Positions 46,796 through 55,001 of a stretch of 64,000 nt of DNA are shown here, one piece after another. Below the pieces are notes generated by a model that was given only the letters and a program-made list of their open reading frames with translations, ran no database searches and had not been told where the DNA came from. This DNA is from Psychroserpens ponticola (GTDB lineage Bacteria; Bacteroidota; Bacteroidia; Flavobacteriales; Flavobacteriaceae), in the NCBI RefSeq assembly GCF_023556315.2, contig NZ_CP116221.1, forward strand, positions 3,734,001 through 3,798,000. The letters are read 5' to 3'. Made by a program: the position numbers and the translations under genes. Within the stretch, counting starts at the first letter, position 1; each line of letters opens with the position of its first letter.

Positions 46796-47722
46796 ATGGG
46801 TCAATTTATTTTAATTCCAATTATATTTTTCGGCTTAATCATATTGATTTCGTCATTTTTCGTTGTTAAACAACAAACAGCAGCTGTCATTGAGCGATTT
46901 GGTCGTTTTAATAGTATTAGGCAGTCTGGATTGCAAATCAAAATACCTTTAGTAGATCGTATTGCTGGTAAATTAAGTTTAAAAATTCAGCAATTAGATG
47001 TGATTATAGAAACAAAAACTCTAGACGATGTATTTGTGCGTTTAAAAGTATCTGTTCAATATAAAGTGATTAGAGATAAAGTGTATGATGCTTTTTATAA
47101 GTTAGATTATCCGCATGACCAAATTACTTCTTATGTGTTTGATGTGGTACGTGCTGAAGTGCCTAAAATGAAATTAGATGACGTCTTTGTTCGTAAAGAT
47201 GATGTTGCAATAGCTGTGAAAACAGAATTGAACGATGCTATGGCAGACTATGGTTATGACATTATTAAAACCTTAGTAACAGATATTGATCCTGATGCTC
47301 AGGTTAAAGCAGCTATGAATAGAATTAATGCTGCAGATCGTGAAAAAACAGCTGCACAATTTGAAGGTGATGCTGCTCGTATCTTAATCGTAGAAAAAGC
47401 AAAAGCAGAAGCAGAAAGCAAGCGACTACAAGGACAAGGTATTGCAGATCAACGTCGTGAGATTGCTCGTGGTTTAGAGGAGTCTGTTGAAGTATTAAAT
47501 AAAGTGGGTATCAACTCTCAAGAAGCTTCTGCGCTTATTGTTGTAACACAACATTATGATACTTTACAATCAATTGGACAAGAAACCAATAGTAACTTAA
47601 TATTATTACCAAATTCACCTCAAGCTGGAAGTCAGATGCTAAATGATATGGTTGCTAGTTTTACAGCGAGTAATCAAATTGGTGAGGCGATGAAAAATTC
47701 AAGAAAGAAAAAAGAAGAGTAG
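46796..47722 (+). CDS. SPFH/band 7 (stomatin-like) membrane protein
   Basis: The 308 aa protein starts with a membrane helix (residues 4-23) and continues with the SPFH core: VVKQQTAAVIERFGRF, SGLQIKIPLVDR, VRLKVSVQYKV and the RAEVPKMKLDDVF segment. A long C-terminal helix rich in Ala, Glu and Arg (AAQFEGDAARILIVEKAKAE) follows. Stomatin-like proteins form oligomeric membrane scaffolds, often with NfeD, but no nfeD gene lies next to this one. It is a single gene with a terminator after it. Confidence 0.93.
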   Translation: MGQFILIPIIFFGLIILISSFFVVKQQTAAVIERFGRFNSIRQSGLQIKIPLVDRIAGKLSLKIQQLDVIIETKTLDDVFVRLKVSVQYKVIRDKVYDAFYKLDYPHDQITSYVFDVVRAEVPKMKLDDVFVRKDDVAIAVKTELNDAMADYGYDIIKTLVTDIDPDAQVKAAMNRINAADREKTAAQFEGDAARILIVEKAKAEAESKRLQGQGIADQRREIARGLEESVEVLNKVGINSQEASALIVVTQHYDTLQSIGQETNSNLILLPNSPQAGSQMLNDMVASFTASNQIGEAMKNSRKKKEE

Positions 47723-47745
47723 TAATTAATTTATTTTGAAAATTT

Positions 47746-47778
47746 AAAAGCTTCGGAAATTAATTTTGAGGCTTTTTT
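47746..47778. terminator. Intrinsic terminator after the SPFH gene
   Basis: AAAAGCTTC pairs with GAGGCTTTT (one G-U pair) and is followed by a run of six T. It lies between two convergent genes and may serve both. Confidence 0.75.
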
Positions 47779-48934
47779 ATGAAAAAGGATGTCTCTCATC
47801 CCAATCTCTAACTGGATTTGCGTATTTCACAACCAATTTTAAAACTGTATTCGCAATAATATTATTAGTGTGCTTTAAATAAATATACATATCATAAGGT
47901 TTGGCTCCAATTGAACTTTTGATTTCCATTGCTGTTCTTGCAAAAACAACTTGTTTGAATTGCTGTTCAATTCCGAAAGAAGCCATATCAAACAACATGT
48001 TTAAATACATTTGATGTTGGTGTTGCAGCTCTTGATTATAACCCAAAAAATAAGTCTCAAGTTTATCGTAATTTTTGATGACAGTATAGAACCCAATGAG
48101 TTGTTCACCTAAAAAATAGCCATATATTTTGAAGTTATCTTTAAGTTCATTTTTGAGTTGATAAAAATGATTTTTATGAAGCTTAAATGAATTTACTCCT
48201 GCATTATTAGACACATTTTCATAAAGCTCATAAATCTCCTCTGAAAAACCACTAACGTCATCTAAATTGAACTCTTTACATTCAATACTTTCACTTTTTT
48301 TACGAGCAGTTTTGTATCGTCTTCGGTATTTTTTATTGAAATTTGAAATATAATCTTCAGGTGAAGACCACTCTTGTTTTATATCAAAAATCATATTTGG
48401 TTGTGCTTGGGCTTTATATAATTTTTCTTTTCTAAAAAAACCTTTACTAGAGTGAAATGAATCGTTTTTAAAGTAATCTTTAAACGCTATAATTCTTATT
48501 TTTTTACCGAATTCATCCTTAATTGTTTTTGAAAGTGTTTTTAATCCTTGAGAAATTTGATCTAAAAACACATCTTGTGAGGTGCTTTCAGAATTAAAAT
48601 ACATGCCATGCTGTCCTGTATGCATAAGGTTTCCTACTATTAAAGCATTGCCTTTAACAATTTTTGAAATGAGCATCTTTCCACAACGTTTAAAAAACGG
48701 ATTAGAAGTTTCTCTAAACACATCATCAAAGTACATTTCGACACGTTGAATTATGGCAATTCCAACTAAATCTTCAGAATTAAATACACCTAAAAAATAG
48801 GTTGATATATTAGCAGGACTTGAGGACTCTAAAGCTTTTAAAAAGGGAGTTTTTAAAAACGTATCTTGAATAGGGAGATTGTCCCAAGATTGAGGTAAAT
48901 CTGTTGTAGAATGATATAATTTAAAGTGCGTCAA
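47777..48934 (-). CDS. GNAT/FemAB-like acetyltransferase
   Basis: The product is 385 aa long. The central to C-terminal part has a GNAT-type pattern: a helix with NKKYRRRYKTARKK, then DDVSGFSEEIYELYENV, then FKIYGYFLGEQLIGFYTVIKNYDKLETYFLGY, in line with the acetyltransferase 6 (FemAB-like, PF13480) fold. The substrate is unknown, and a specialised FemX-type role is not shown. It is preceded by a terminator, so it should have its own promoter. Confidence 0.7.
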   Translation of the reverse strand: MTHFKLYHSTTDLPQSWDNLPIQDTFLKTPFLKALESSSPANISTYFLGVFNSEDLVGIAIIQRVEMYFDDVFRETSNPFFKRCGKMLISKIVKGNALIVGNLMHTGQHGMYFNSESTSQDVFLDQISQGLKTLSKTIKDEFGKKIRIIAFKDYFKNDSFHSSKGFFRKEKLYKAQAQPNMIFDIKQEWSSPEDYISNFNKKYRRRYKTARKKSESIECKEFNLDDVSGFSEEIYELYENVSNNAGVNSFKLHKNHFYQLKNELKDNFKIYGYFLGEQLIGFYTVIKNYDKLETYFLGYNQELQHQHQMYLNMLFDMASFGIEQQFKQVVFARTAMEIKSSIGAKPYDMYIYLKHTNNIIANTVLKLVVKYANPVRDWDERHPFS

Positions 48935-48946
48935 GGTGATAAAATA

Positions 48947-48978
48947 AAAAGACTGAAAACATATGTCATCAGTCTTTT
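48947..48978 (-). terminator. Intrinsic terminator of the DUF1761 gene
   Basis: A ten-base perfect stem (AAAAGACTGA with TCAGTCTTTT) lies just downstream of the DUF1761 stop on the minus strand and is followed there by T-rich sequence. Confidence 0.8.
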
Positions 48979-49000
48979 AAAAGTTTATTATGTTACAAAA

Positions 49001-49489
49001 TTAAACCCAACCACAAACAATTGCTCCCATAATTGTCAGAGCAAGAGTCCAATATCCAGAATTGATAAATATGAGTTTCCAGCTTTTACGTTCAAACATT
49101 CCGTTGGTCGCTAGTATTGGAAATACAATAAATATTCCTGCTAATATACCATGGAATGCTCCGTGTTTATAGGTTCTAAACGCTGTTCCATAATCATCCA
49201 TAAACGCTTGAAACGAAGGTAAAACACCTTCAACTGTTGGATCTCCTCCAACCATACCTAGCGCTCCAAATTGATGAATGGTTAGTGTTTGTATAGAAAA
49301 AGCAAGTAAAATTGAAAGCATGAATGACAAGCCAAAAATGACAGGTAAATTTCCGCTTTTCATTTTAGTTTCAGTCATTTCAGCTTCTCGAGCCCAAACT
49401 GTACCTAAAAACTTTGGGTTATACCAAATAAAGCCTAAAACCATAGGTACAATTGCAGCAACAAGTACTGCTAAAAAATTAATTTCCAT
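49001..49489 (-). CDS. DUF1761 family membrane protein
   Basis: The 162 aa protein has four hydrophobic helices. The first contains ALVAAIVPMVLGFIWYNP-like sequence (residues 6-25, with FIWYNPKFLG). Helix two begins around residue 50, and the family helix FKHGAFHGILAGIFIV-like follows near 107-123. This is the DUF1761 (PF08570) pattern. Function is unknown. It is monocistronic, with terminators on both sides. Confidence 0.8.
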   Translation of the reverse strand: MEINFLAVLVAAIVPMVLGFIWYNPKFLGTVWAREAEMTETKMKSGNLPVIFGLSFMLSILLAFSIQTLTIHQFGALGMVGGDPTVEGVLPSFQAFMDDYGTAFRTYKHGAFHGILAGIFIVFPILATNGMFERKSWKLIFINSGYWTLALTIMGAIVCGWV

Positions 49490-49531
49490 GATGTGTTTTG
49501 ATTATAGTTAGTCTGTTAAATGTACAAAAAA

Positions 49532-49556
49532 ACCTCAAAGAGACTTTCTTTGAGGT
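49532..49556 (-). terminator. Intrinsic terminator of glnS
   Basis: A perfect ten-base stem (ACCTCAAAGA with TCTTTGAGGT) and a run of seven T on the minus strand lie just after the glnS stop. Confidence 0.88.
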
Positions 49557-49577
49557 CGTTAAAACTATTTTTTGTAT

Positions 49578-51581
49578 TTAAATAGTGTTAGCTTCGGCTA
49601 CTAAAAGCTCATTTTTATCAGCTTTAGCTTTTTCTATAAACGCATCAATATCTTCATTTCGTTCTTGTCCGTTTTTAAGTAAAACACTCAAAGTAATCAG
49701 TGTTGCTATTCGAGTTCCTACTTTTTTAGCAGCCGTATTAAATAGCGGTTGTAAATCTTCATAACTTACTTCTTTTGCTAATTTTAAAATTTCAACTTTA
49801 AACTTTTCTTGTTTAGCTTCAGGAACATTATTGTACTTTTTACCGAGTTGTTTTATCACTTCAATTGCTGGGCGCTTTTGTTGTGGTTGTTGAGGCTTAT
49901 TCTGATTTTGTTGTGGTTTAGGCTTTTGTTTTGCCCAAGAATCTCTTAAACCAACTGTTTTATTAAATACCAAATGTTCTGATGTTGAATCATCATCAAC
50001 ATTAAAATATCCAATACGTTGAAACTGAAAACGTTCAGATACTTCAACATTTGCCAAACTTGGCTCAACAAATGCTTCAATAGTTTTCAAAGAATTAGGG
50101 TTGATAAATTCTATAAAATCTTTATCTTGATGACTATCAGGTGCTTCATCGATAAACAATCTATCATATTCTCTAACTTCTGCTTTTATGGCATGTTTTA
50201 TTGATACCCAATGCAATGTACCTTTAACCCTCTTTTCGGTATCAGTAGCATAGGTACAATGAATTTCTGTAATATTCCCTTCCGTATTTTTAACAACACT
50301 TTCAGCTTTGATAATGTATGCGTTTTTTAAACGCACCTCACCTCCTAGTTTTAATCTAAAAAATTTACTACTTGCTTCTTCTTTAAAATCATCACGTTCA
50401 ATATATAATTCTTTAGAAAAAGGTACCTTTCTAAAACCAGCACTTGCATCTTCAGGGTTATTTTCTGCTTCAAACCACTCTTCTTTATCATCTGGATAAT
50501 TCGTAATTACTAATTTCACAGGATCTAAAACAGCCATAACTCTTGGTGCTGTTTGATTTAAATCCTCACGAATGCAAAACTCTAAAAGTGATACATCAAT
50601 GACATTTTCTCGTTTAGCTACACCAACTTTTTCAATGAATTGTCGAATAGAATTTGGCGTATAACCGCGTCGTCGTAATCCAGAAATTGTTGGCATTCTA
50701 GGATCGTCCCAACCAGACACAAGATTTTCTTCAACCAGTTTGAGTAATTTACGTTTACTCATTATGGTGTAACTCAAGTTTAATCGTGCAAACTCACGTT
50801 GTTTAGGAGGCATAGGAAGTGTTTCTGAAGCATAGCCATAAACATGCTCCTTGAACCAGTCGTAAAGCTCTCTATGAGGCTTAAATTCAAGTGAGCATAA
50901 CGAATGTGAAATTTGTTCGATATAATCACTTTCACCATGTGTCCAATCGTACATTGGATAAATGCACCACTCATCTCCTGTTCTGTGATGATCCTTCTTT
51001 AAAATACGATACATTATTGGATCACGCATCAACATATTTGGATGTTGCATGTCTATTTTAGCTCTAAGAATATGTGAACCTTCATCGAACTCACCTTGTT
51101 TCATACGTTCGAATAAATCTAAATTTTCTTCTACACTTCTATTACGATATGGACCATCAACACCAGGTTGTGTTGGTGTTCCTTTTTGTTCTGCCATAGC
51201 CTGACTAGACTGGGAATCAATATATGCTTTTCCGTCTTTTATCAACTGAACAGCCCAATCATAGAGCTTGTGAAAATAATCTGAAGAGTACAATTCATTT
51301 GCCCATTTGTAACCCAACCATTCAATATCTCGCTTAATAGCATCTACATATTCTTGTTCTTCTTTAGCAGGATTAGTATCATCAAAACGAAGGTTGACTG
51401 GTGCATTATAAGTTTCGCCTAAACCAAAGCTAATTCCGATGGCTTTAGTATGACCAATGTGCAAATATCCATTAGGTTCAGGAGGAAAACGAAACCGAAG
51501 TTTATCTCTAGATAAACCATTTGCTAAATCTTCTTCTATAATGTGCTCAATAAAATTAAGCGATTTTGTTTCTTCAGACAT
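49578..51581 (-). CDS. glnS: Glutaminyl-tRNA synthetase with C-terminal extension
   Basis: The 667 aa class I synthetase has RFRFPPEPNGYLHIGHTKA (HIGH motif) near residues 36-54 and the MSK-type SYTIMSKRKLLKLV near 265. Its C-terminal beta-barrel anticodon domains match GlnRS (E. coli 554 aa). About 100 further residues follow a Gln/Lys/Pro-rich linker (QNQNKPQQPQQKRP), ending in a helical domain I do not recognise. The upstream ATG at 51602 adds only seven residues (MCNNFVK), and the start at 51581 gives the familiar MSEETKSLNFIEH opening. It is followed by its own terminator. Confidence 0.95.
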   Translation of the reverse strand: MSEETKSLNFIEHIIEEDLANGLSRDKLRFRFPPEPNGYLHIGHTKAIGISFGLGETYNAPVNLRFDDTNPAKEEQEYVDAIKRDIEWLGYKWANELYSSDYFHKLYDWAVQLIKDGKAYIDSQSSQAMAEQKGTPTQPGVDGPYRNRSVEENLDLFERMKQGEFDEGSHILRAKIDMQHPNMLMRDPIMYRILKKDHHRTGDEWCIYPMYDWTHGESDYIEQISHSLCSLEFKPHRELYDWFKEHVYGYASETLPMPPKQREFARLNLSYTIMSKRKLLKLVEENLVSGWDDPRMPTISGLRRRGYTPNSIRQFIEKVGVAKRENVIDVSLLEFCIREDLNQTAPRVMAVLDPVKLVITNYPDDKEEWFEAENNPEDASAGFRKVPFSKELYIERDDFKEEASSKFFRLKLGGEVRLKNAYIIKAESVVKNTEGNITEIHCTYATDTEKRVKGTLHWVSIKHAIKAEVREYDRLFIDEAPDSHQDKDFIEFINPNSLKTIEAFVEPSLANVEVSERFQFQRIGYFNVDDDSTSEHLVFNKTVGLRDSWAKQKPKPQQNQNKPQQPQQKRPAIEVIKQLGKKYNNVPEAKQEKFKVEILKLAKEVSYEDLQPLFNTAAKKVGTRIATLITLSVLLKNGQERNEDIDAFIEKAKADKNELLVAEANTI

Positions 51582-51676
51582 CTTTACAAAATTATTGCAC
51601 AAAATTAAGTAAATATCCCTTTTATTGGTTATAAATCTATTCTAGTTTGATTAATTTTATAGAAAATTTAAAACTA

Positions 51677-51886
51677 ATGGAACACCTAAACTACAAATGT
51701 TCAAAGTGCGATAACAGAACTTATAAAACAGGACAAATGAGAGCAACAGGAGGAACACTTTCAAAAATATTTGATGTTCAAAATCAAAAATTCACTAGCG
51801 TAACTTGTGAACGCTGCACTTACACAGAGTTTTATAAAACCAAAACAAGTGGCTTAAGTAATGTATTTGATTTCTTTACAAATTAA
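51677..51886 (+). CDS. Zn-ribbon nucleic-acid-binding-like protein
   Basis: The 69 aa product starts MEHLNYKCSKCDNRTYKTGQ. It contains two CxxC zinc knuckles (CSKC near residues 8-11 and CERC near 47-50), a pattern of the zinc-ribbon family COG3478/PF09855. Function in the cell is not known. A start ten residues upstream (51647) is less likely. It lies 3 bp before folB, indicating co-transcription. Confidence 0.8.
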   Translation: MEHLNYKCSKCDNRTYKTGQMRATGGTLSKIFDVQNQKFTSVTCERCTYTEFYKTKTSGLSNVFDFFTN

Positions 51887-51889
51887 AAC

Positions 51890-52252
51890 ATGGGAATTAT
51901 TAAAGTTGAAAACATACGAGTTTATGCACATCATGGCTGCTTAGAAGAAGAAACAAAAATTGGTAGCGATTATCGTGTAGATTTAGAAGTTAAAGCGAAT
52001 TTAAAACCCTCTTCAAAAACAGATGAGTTGTCTGATACTGTTGATTATGTACTTTTAAATAAAATTGTTAAGGAAGAAATGCAACAGCCTTCAAAACTAT
52101 TAGAAACGGTTGCTAAACGTATTTTAAAACGTATTTTTAATGAAGATTTATTGGTTAAAAAAGCAACAATTAGTGTGAGTAAGCTGAACCCTCCAATTGG
52201 TGGTGATGTTGAAATGGTAACGATAAAAATGACCAAAAGACGAAAAAAGTAA
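51890..52252 (+). CDS. folB: Dihydroneopterin aldolase
   Basis: The 120 aa protein has the FolB fold: RVYAHHGCLEEETKIGSDYRVDLEV near residues 8-33, the DTVDYVLLN block and the catalytic LETVAKRI segment with Glu/Lys, plus KKATISVSKLNPPIGG. It cleaves dihydroneopterin to 6-hydroxymethyl-dihydropterin in folate biosynthesis. It forms a two-gene unit with the zinc-ribbon gene and is followed by tRNA-Cys. Confidence 0.95.
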   Translation: MGIIKVENIRVYAHHGCLEEETKIGSDYRVDLEVKANLKPSSKTDELSDTVDYVLLNKIVKEEMQQPSKLLETVAKRILKRIFNEDLLVKKATISVSKLNPPIGGDVEMVTIKMTKRRKK

Positions 52253-52341
52253 GGGTTTAGTGTATACAATGGTATTTTTTTTTACATTTGCCTTCTTTGT
52301 TGATAACAACCAATAAAGATTCCTGCTTTCGCAGAAAAATT

Positions 52342-52412
52342 GGCGTCTTGGCCGAGTGGCTAGGCAGTGGTCTGCAAAACCATCTACAGCGGTTCGAATC
52401 CGCTAGACGCCT
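52342..52412 (+). tRNA. tRNA-Cys (anticodon GCA)
   Basis: The 71-base cloverleaf has acceptor arms GGCGTCT/AGACGCC and discriminator U. The anticodon stem GTGGT/ACCAT (one G-U) frames the loop CTGCAAA with anticodon GCA at 52374-52376. The T-arm loop is GTTCGAATCC-like. No CCA is encoded. A strong terminator follows. The gene is on the plus strand. Confidence 0.97.
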
Positions 52413-52415
52413 CAG

Positions 52416-52450
52416 AAAAAAAAGAGATACAAATTGGTATCTCTTTTTTT
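52416..52450. terminator. Strong intrinsic terminator after tRNA-Cys
   Basis: An A-rich stem (AAAAAAAGAGATAC) pairs with GTATCTCTTTTTTT over a short loop, immediately after the tRNA. Confidence 0.9.
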
Positions 52451-52585
52451 GTTTTACAATTTTTATGAAAATTAATTAAAGACAAAAGCAGTTCGAATCT
52501 ATTGAAAACTCAAGAGCCTTCATATTTATACATGGAAGTTTTTAAAAAAATTATCAAAATAGATTTTGTCAAGTAGTAATGAATT

Positions 52586-52607
52586 GCTGAAACAAGTTCA
52601 GCATGAC
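52586..52607. repeat. Short dispersed hairpin repeat
   Basis: GCTGAA/TTCAGC stem around ACAAG, followed by ATGAC. The same core (CTGAAACAAGTTCAG-xATGAC) recurs at 63018-63040. It resembles a known Flavobacteriaceae intergenic repeat. Confidence 0.55.
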
Positions 52608-52631
52608 GTTACCTAATAATATTGTAACCAT

Positions 52632-52982
52632 TTAATTAAACCACACAGCATAGCGTTGTCGTCTCAACTCTAAGGCTAAGGTTTCTTCCATTTTTAAAGC
52701 TTCTGCTCTAGTCTGTAATGGCTGAATATGATTGTATAAACTTGGTCTTAAATAGGATCCATATTTTTCTACAATATTTGAAGATAATTTATGGCCTTTT
52801 TTATTTCGGTAACCTGTTTTGTGTTGTTCAAATCGCTCTTTAGGTGTTTTACTGGTCATGCCAACATAAAGACATTCTAAAACACCATTAAATTGTGGAT
52901 TAGCTTCTCTAAATTTACGGTGTTCTGTAAATACTTTTTTAGATAATTCTACAACGTAGATACGATATTCTGTTTTTGGCAT
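52632..52982 (-). CDS. GIY-YIG nuclease-like protein
   Basis: The 116 aa protein starts RIYVVELSKK (GIY-like strand). It then has ECLYVGMTSKTPKERFEQHKTGY, matching the YIG...(R)xxxH core, and a later KMEETLA segment with a Glu at the position of the metal-binding residue. A roughly 25-residue insertion separates the GIY and YIG strands. Such small stand-alone proteins may be nucleases of unknown role. No homing or repair partner is adjacent, and it is 15 bp from the LysE-type gene. Confidence 0.7.
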   Translation of the reverse strand: MPKTEYRIYVVELSKKVFTEHRKFREANPQFNGVLECLYVGMTSKTPKERFEQHKTGYRNKKGHKLSSNIVEKYGSYLRPSLYNHIQPLQTRAEALKMEETLALELRRQRYAVWFN

Positions 52983-52997
52983 AGTATAATGTTAAAG

Positions 52998-53672
52998 TTA
53001 TAATCTATGCTCAATTTCTTCTTGAAGTAATTCTTTACCTGCTGGAAATAAGCCTTGAACCAATAATAAAATTCCAAAACCTAGAATAGCTAGAGCCACT
53101 ATTTTTTTTGTTTTATAAATAAGTCGTGGTGTAAGCTTATTTTTTAATCGCTTTGCAGCTGCAATTTTCACCAAGTCCGTAAGGAAGTAAACCGTTAACA
53201 TGGTTATAATAAAAATTGTAACACCATTTTCTGATTCGGTAATTGAGCTTCCAATAACAATGAAACCTAGCCATCCTAAAAGTACTCCAATGTTTATAAA
53301 ATTGAGGAGAAACCCTTTTACAAATAATTTCCCATAAGCATTCTTTTCAATCTCTACTTTATGATATTCTCTAACAATCGATCTAAATGATTTAGAGGTT
53401 TTCATAAAAGAAATAATACCATAAACAACCAATAATACACCTCCAAAAATCAAGAAATTTGGATCATCTTTTATTTTATCAATAAGTTTATTGGTACTGT
53501 AAAAAGCTAAAAGAATAAAAACAATATCAGCAAATATAACGCCTAAATCAAAAATTAAAGCGCTTTTAAAGCCTTTAGTAGCACTAGTTTCGAGCAGTAC
53601 AAAAAATACTGGACCAATAGTGAAGGCAAGAATAATTCCGAACGGAATAGCTGCTAAAATATCATCAAACAT
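52998..53672 (-). CDS. LysE/RhtB-type amino acid exporter
   Basis: The 224 aa protein has six hydrophobic helices. The first contains IPFGIILAFTIGPVFFVLLETSATKGFKSALIFDLG, the LysE/RhtB signature with the conserved GP motif. It would export amino acids or other small metabolites. Substrate is not predictable. It precedes the GIY-YIG-like gene at 15 bp. Confidence 0.88.
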   Translation of the reverse strand: MFDDILAAIPFGIILAFTIGPVFFVLLETSATKGFKSALIFDLGVIFADIVFILLAFYSTNKLIDKIKDDPNFLIFGGVLLVVYGIISFMKTSKSFRSIVREYHKVEIEKNAYGKLFVKGFLLNFINIGVLLGWLGFIVIGSSITESENGVTIFIITMLTVYFLTDLVKIAAAKRLKNKLTPRLIYKTKKIVALAILGFGILLLVQGLFPAGKELLQEEIEHRL

Positions 53673-53739
53673 ATGAGTTGCATGGCTTTCCTACAAAACT
53701 AATAAAAAAAGACACTAACTCAACCTAAACCTATAAGGA

Positions 53740-54414
53740 TTAGTTCATTCGTTTTACACGACCTCCAAAAGTTGTTTTTTCTTTGATATTGTCTGGATTT
53801 CCATAAATAAAAACATCGCCTCCAGCAAGAACTTTAGCGTTGACCTTTTTTGAGGCATGAACTTCAGCTTCTCCAGCAGCTTTAATACTTACGGTTGTAT
53901 TTTTAGTTTCGAAAGACATGCCTTCATAAATGCCTCCTGTATTTAACACAATGTCTTGAGAGATGGCTTTACCTTTAGTTTCAATAATACCACCTGTAAC
54001 TGCTCTAATATCTACTTTATCGACATCTAAACCTATTTTTAAAATTGCTCCTTCTTGTGCTCTTAGTTCAATATAGTCTTGCGTTATTAATTCGTTTGAA
54101 GAAATAAAAGCCCCTTCATTACCATCAATAACATTTAATTTGGTGTAATACACGGCAACAAAAGTTCGTTCTCCATTAAAGGCTTTATCAAACTTCATTC
54201 TAATTTTTAGCTTTCCATCTTTATTGATGACTTCTACATCTTCAATATCATCTCCAGTAATCTCAACTTTATCAACATCAGATTTGACTAAATTCACTTC
54301 TATGAGATCGTATACTTTAACTTCGTCAAAATCACCAACGCCTTTTTCTTTTGGGTTTTGTGCTGTTAATACTGATGTTACTACTAATAATGCAATGGTT
54401 AAAATAGTTTTCAT
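53740..54414 (-). CDS. Head-GIN domain (DUF2807) secreted protein
   Basis: The 224 aa protein has a signal peptide (LLVVTSVLTAQ). It continues with the DUF2807 right-handed beta-helix pattern: FDEVKVYDLIEVNLVKSD, KVEITGDDIEDVEV, then repeated A(x)G(x)I/V turns (RAQEGAILKIGLDVDKVDIR, GGIIETKGKAI). It is probably exported to the periplasm or outer membrane, and a function is not known. It lies between the YbjQ and LysE-type genes, each about 70-80 bp away. Confidence 0.85.
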   Translation of the reverse strand: MKTILTIALLVVTSVLTAQNPKEKGVGDFDEVKVYDLIEVNLVKSDVDKVEITGDDIEDVEVINKDGKLKIRMKFDKAFNGERTFVAVYYTKLNVIDGNEGAFISSNELITQDYIELRAQEGAILKIGLDVDKVDIRAVTGGIIETKGKAISQDIVLNTGGIYEGMSFETKNTTVSIKAAGEAEVHASKKVNAKVLAGGDVFIYGNPDNIKEKTTFGGRVKRMN

Positions 54415-54495
54415 TTGACTATGTATTTATATGTTTCTTTTATTAAAGAGTGAACAAAAACAAAATTGTTACAGTTTTAAAATCATTAAATACAA

Positions 54496-54789
54496 CTAAG
54501 CAACCAAAACAGCAGTTCCTGTGACGGAAACAAAAAAGTAGGATCCACCAACGGTTTCAACATCGACACTAATTCCTACAACCGCATTGGCTTTTAAATG
54601 ACTCGCATTTGTTTGAAGTTTTTGAAAGGCTTGTTCTTTAGCTTCGTTCATTAAATCCTCAATGATTTGCATGTTTTTATCATTTTTGAAGGAAAATTTT
54701 GTTTTGAGCTCCGAAGACGTTCCTGTGACAATACCTTTATAATCTGTTATTTTAAAGCCTTCGATAGTGTTTGTTGTGGTTAGAATCAT
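54496..54789 (-). CDS. YbjQ family protein
   Basis: The 97 aa protein contains YKGIVTGTSSE near residues 18-28, EDLMNEAKEQAFQKLQTNA and ANAVVGISVDVETVG, the conserved pattern of the YbjQ/UPF0145 family. These proteins form small pentamers and were once linked to heavy metals, but their role is unclear. It is full-length. A structured intergenic element lies upstream. Confidence 0.88.
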   Translation of the reverse strand: MILTTTNTIEGFKITDYKGIVTGTSSELKTKFSFKNDKNMQIIEDLMNEAKEQAFQKLQTNASHLKANAVVGISVDVETVGGSYFFVSVTGTAVLVA

Positions 54790-54855
54790 GGTTTATTGTT
54801 TTTCTTATTTATTTTTCTTATTTGTGTTTCTTTTTCAGGAAATGTTACAAAAGTA

Positions 54856-54960
54856 GTATCGATTCGCGTTAAGGATAGAAGTGGCATCCTTTTGGTTTTT
54901 TTACCAAAAGATATAACGGATAGCCTGACCTTTAGGTAACGCCATAAAAATTATCGATAC
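54856..54960 (+). ncRNA. Structured intergenic element, candidate ncRNA (Flavo-1-like?)
   Basis: Three nested helices are visible. The outer perfect stem is GTATCGAT (54856-54863) with ATCGATAC (54953-54960). The second is GCGTTA (54866-54871) with TAACGC (54937-54942). An inner perfect hairpin CTTTTGGT/ACCAAAAG has a six-T loop (54889-54910). GGATAG occurs twice (54873 and 54918). I recall near-identical motifs in many flavobacterial intergenic regions, possibly Rfam Flavo-1, but cannot check it. Strand is inferred from that recall. Confidence 0.6.
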
Positions 54961-55001
54961 ATAACAACACATATCGTTGGAACACTCGAACTGACAAAAA
55001 A

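Noticed and set aside
52288-52479. Open frame running through the tRNA-Cys gene
   Set aside because: It covers a complete tRNA and its terminator, and its product has no recognisable features.
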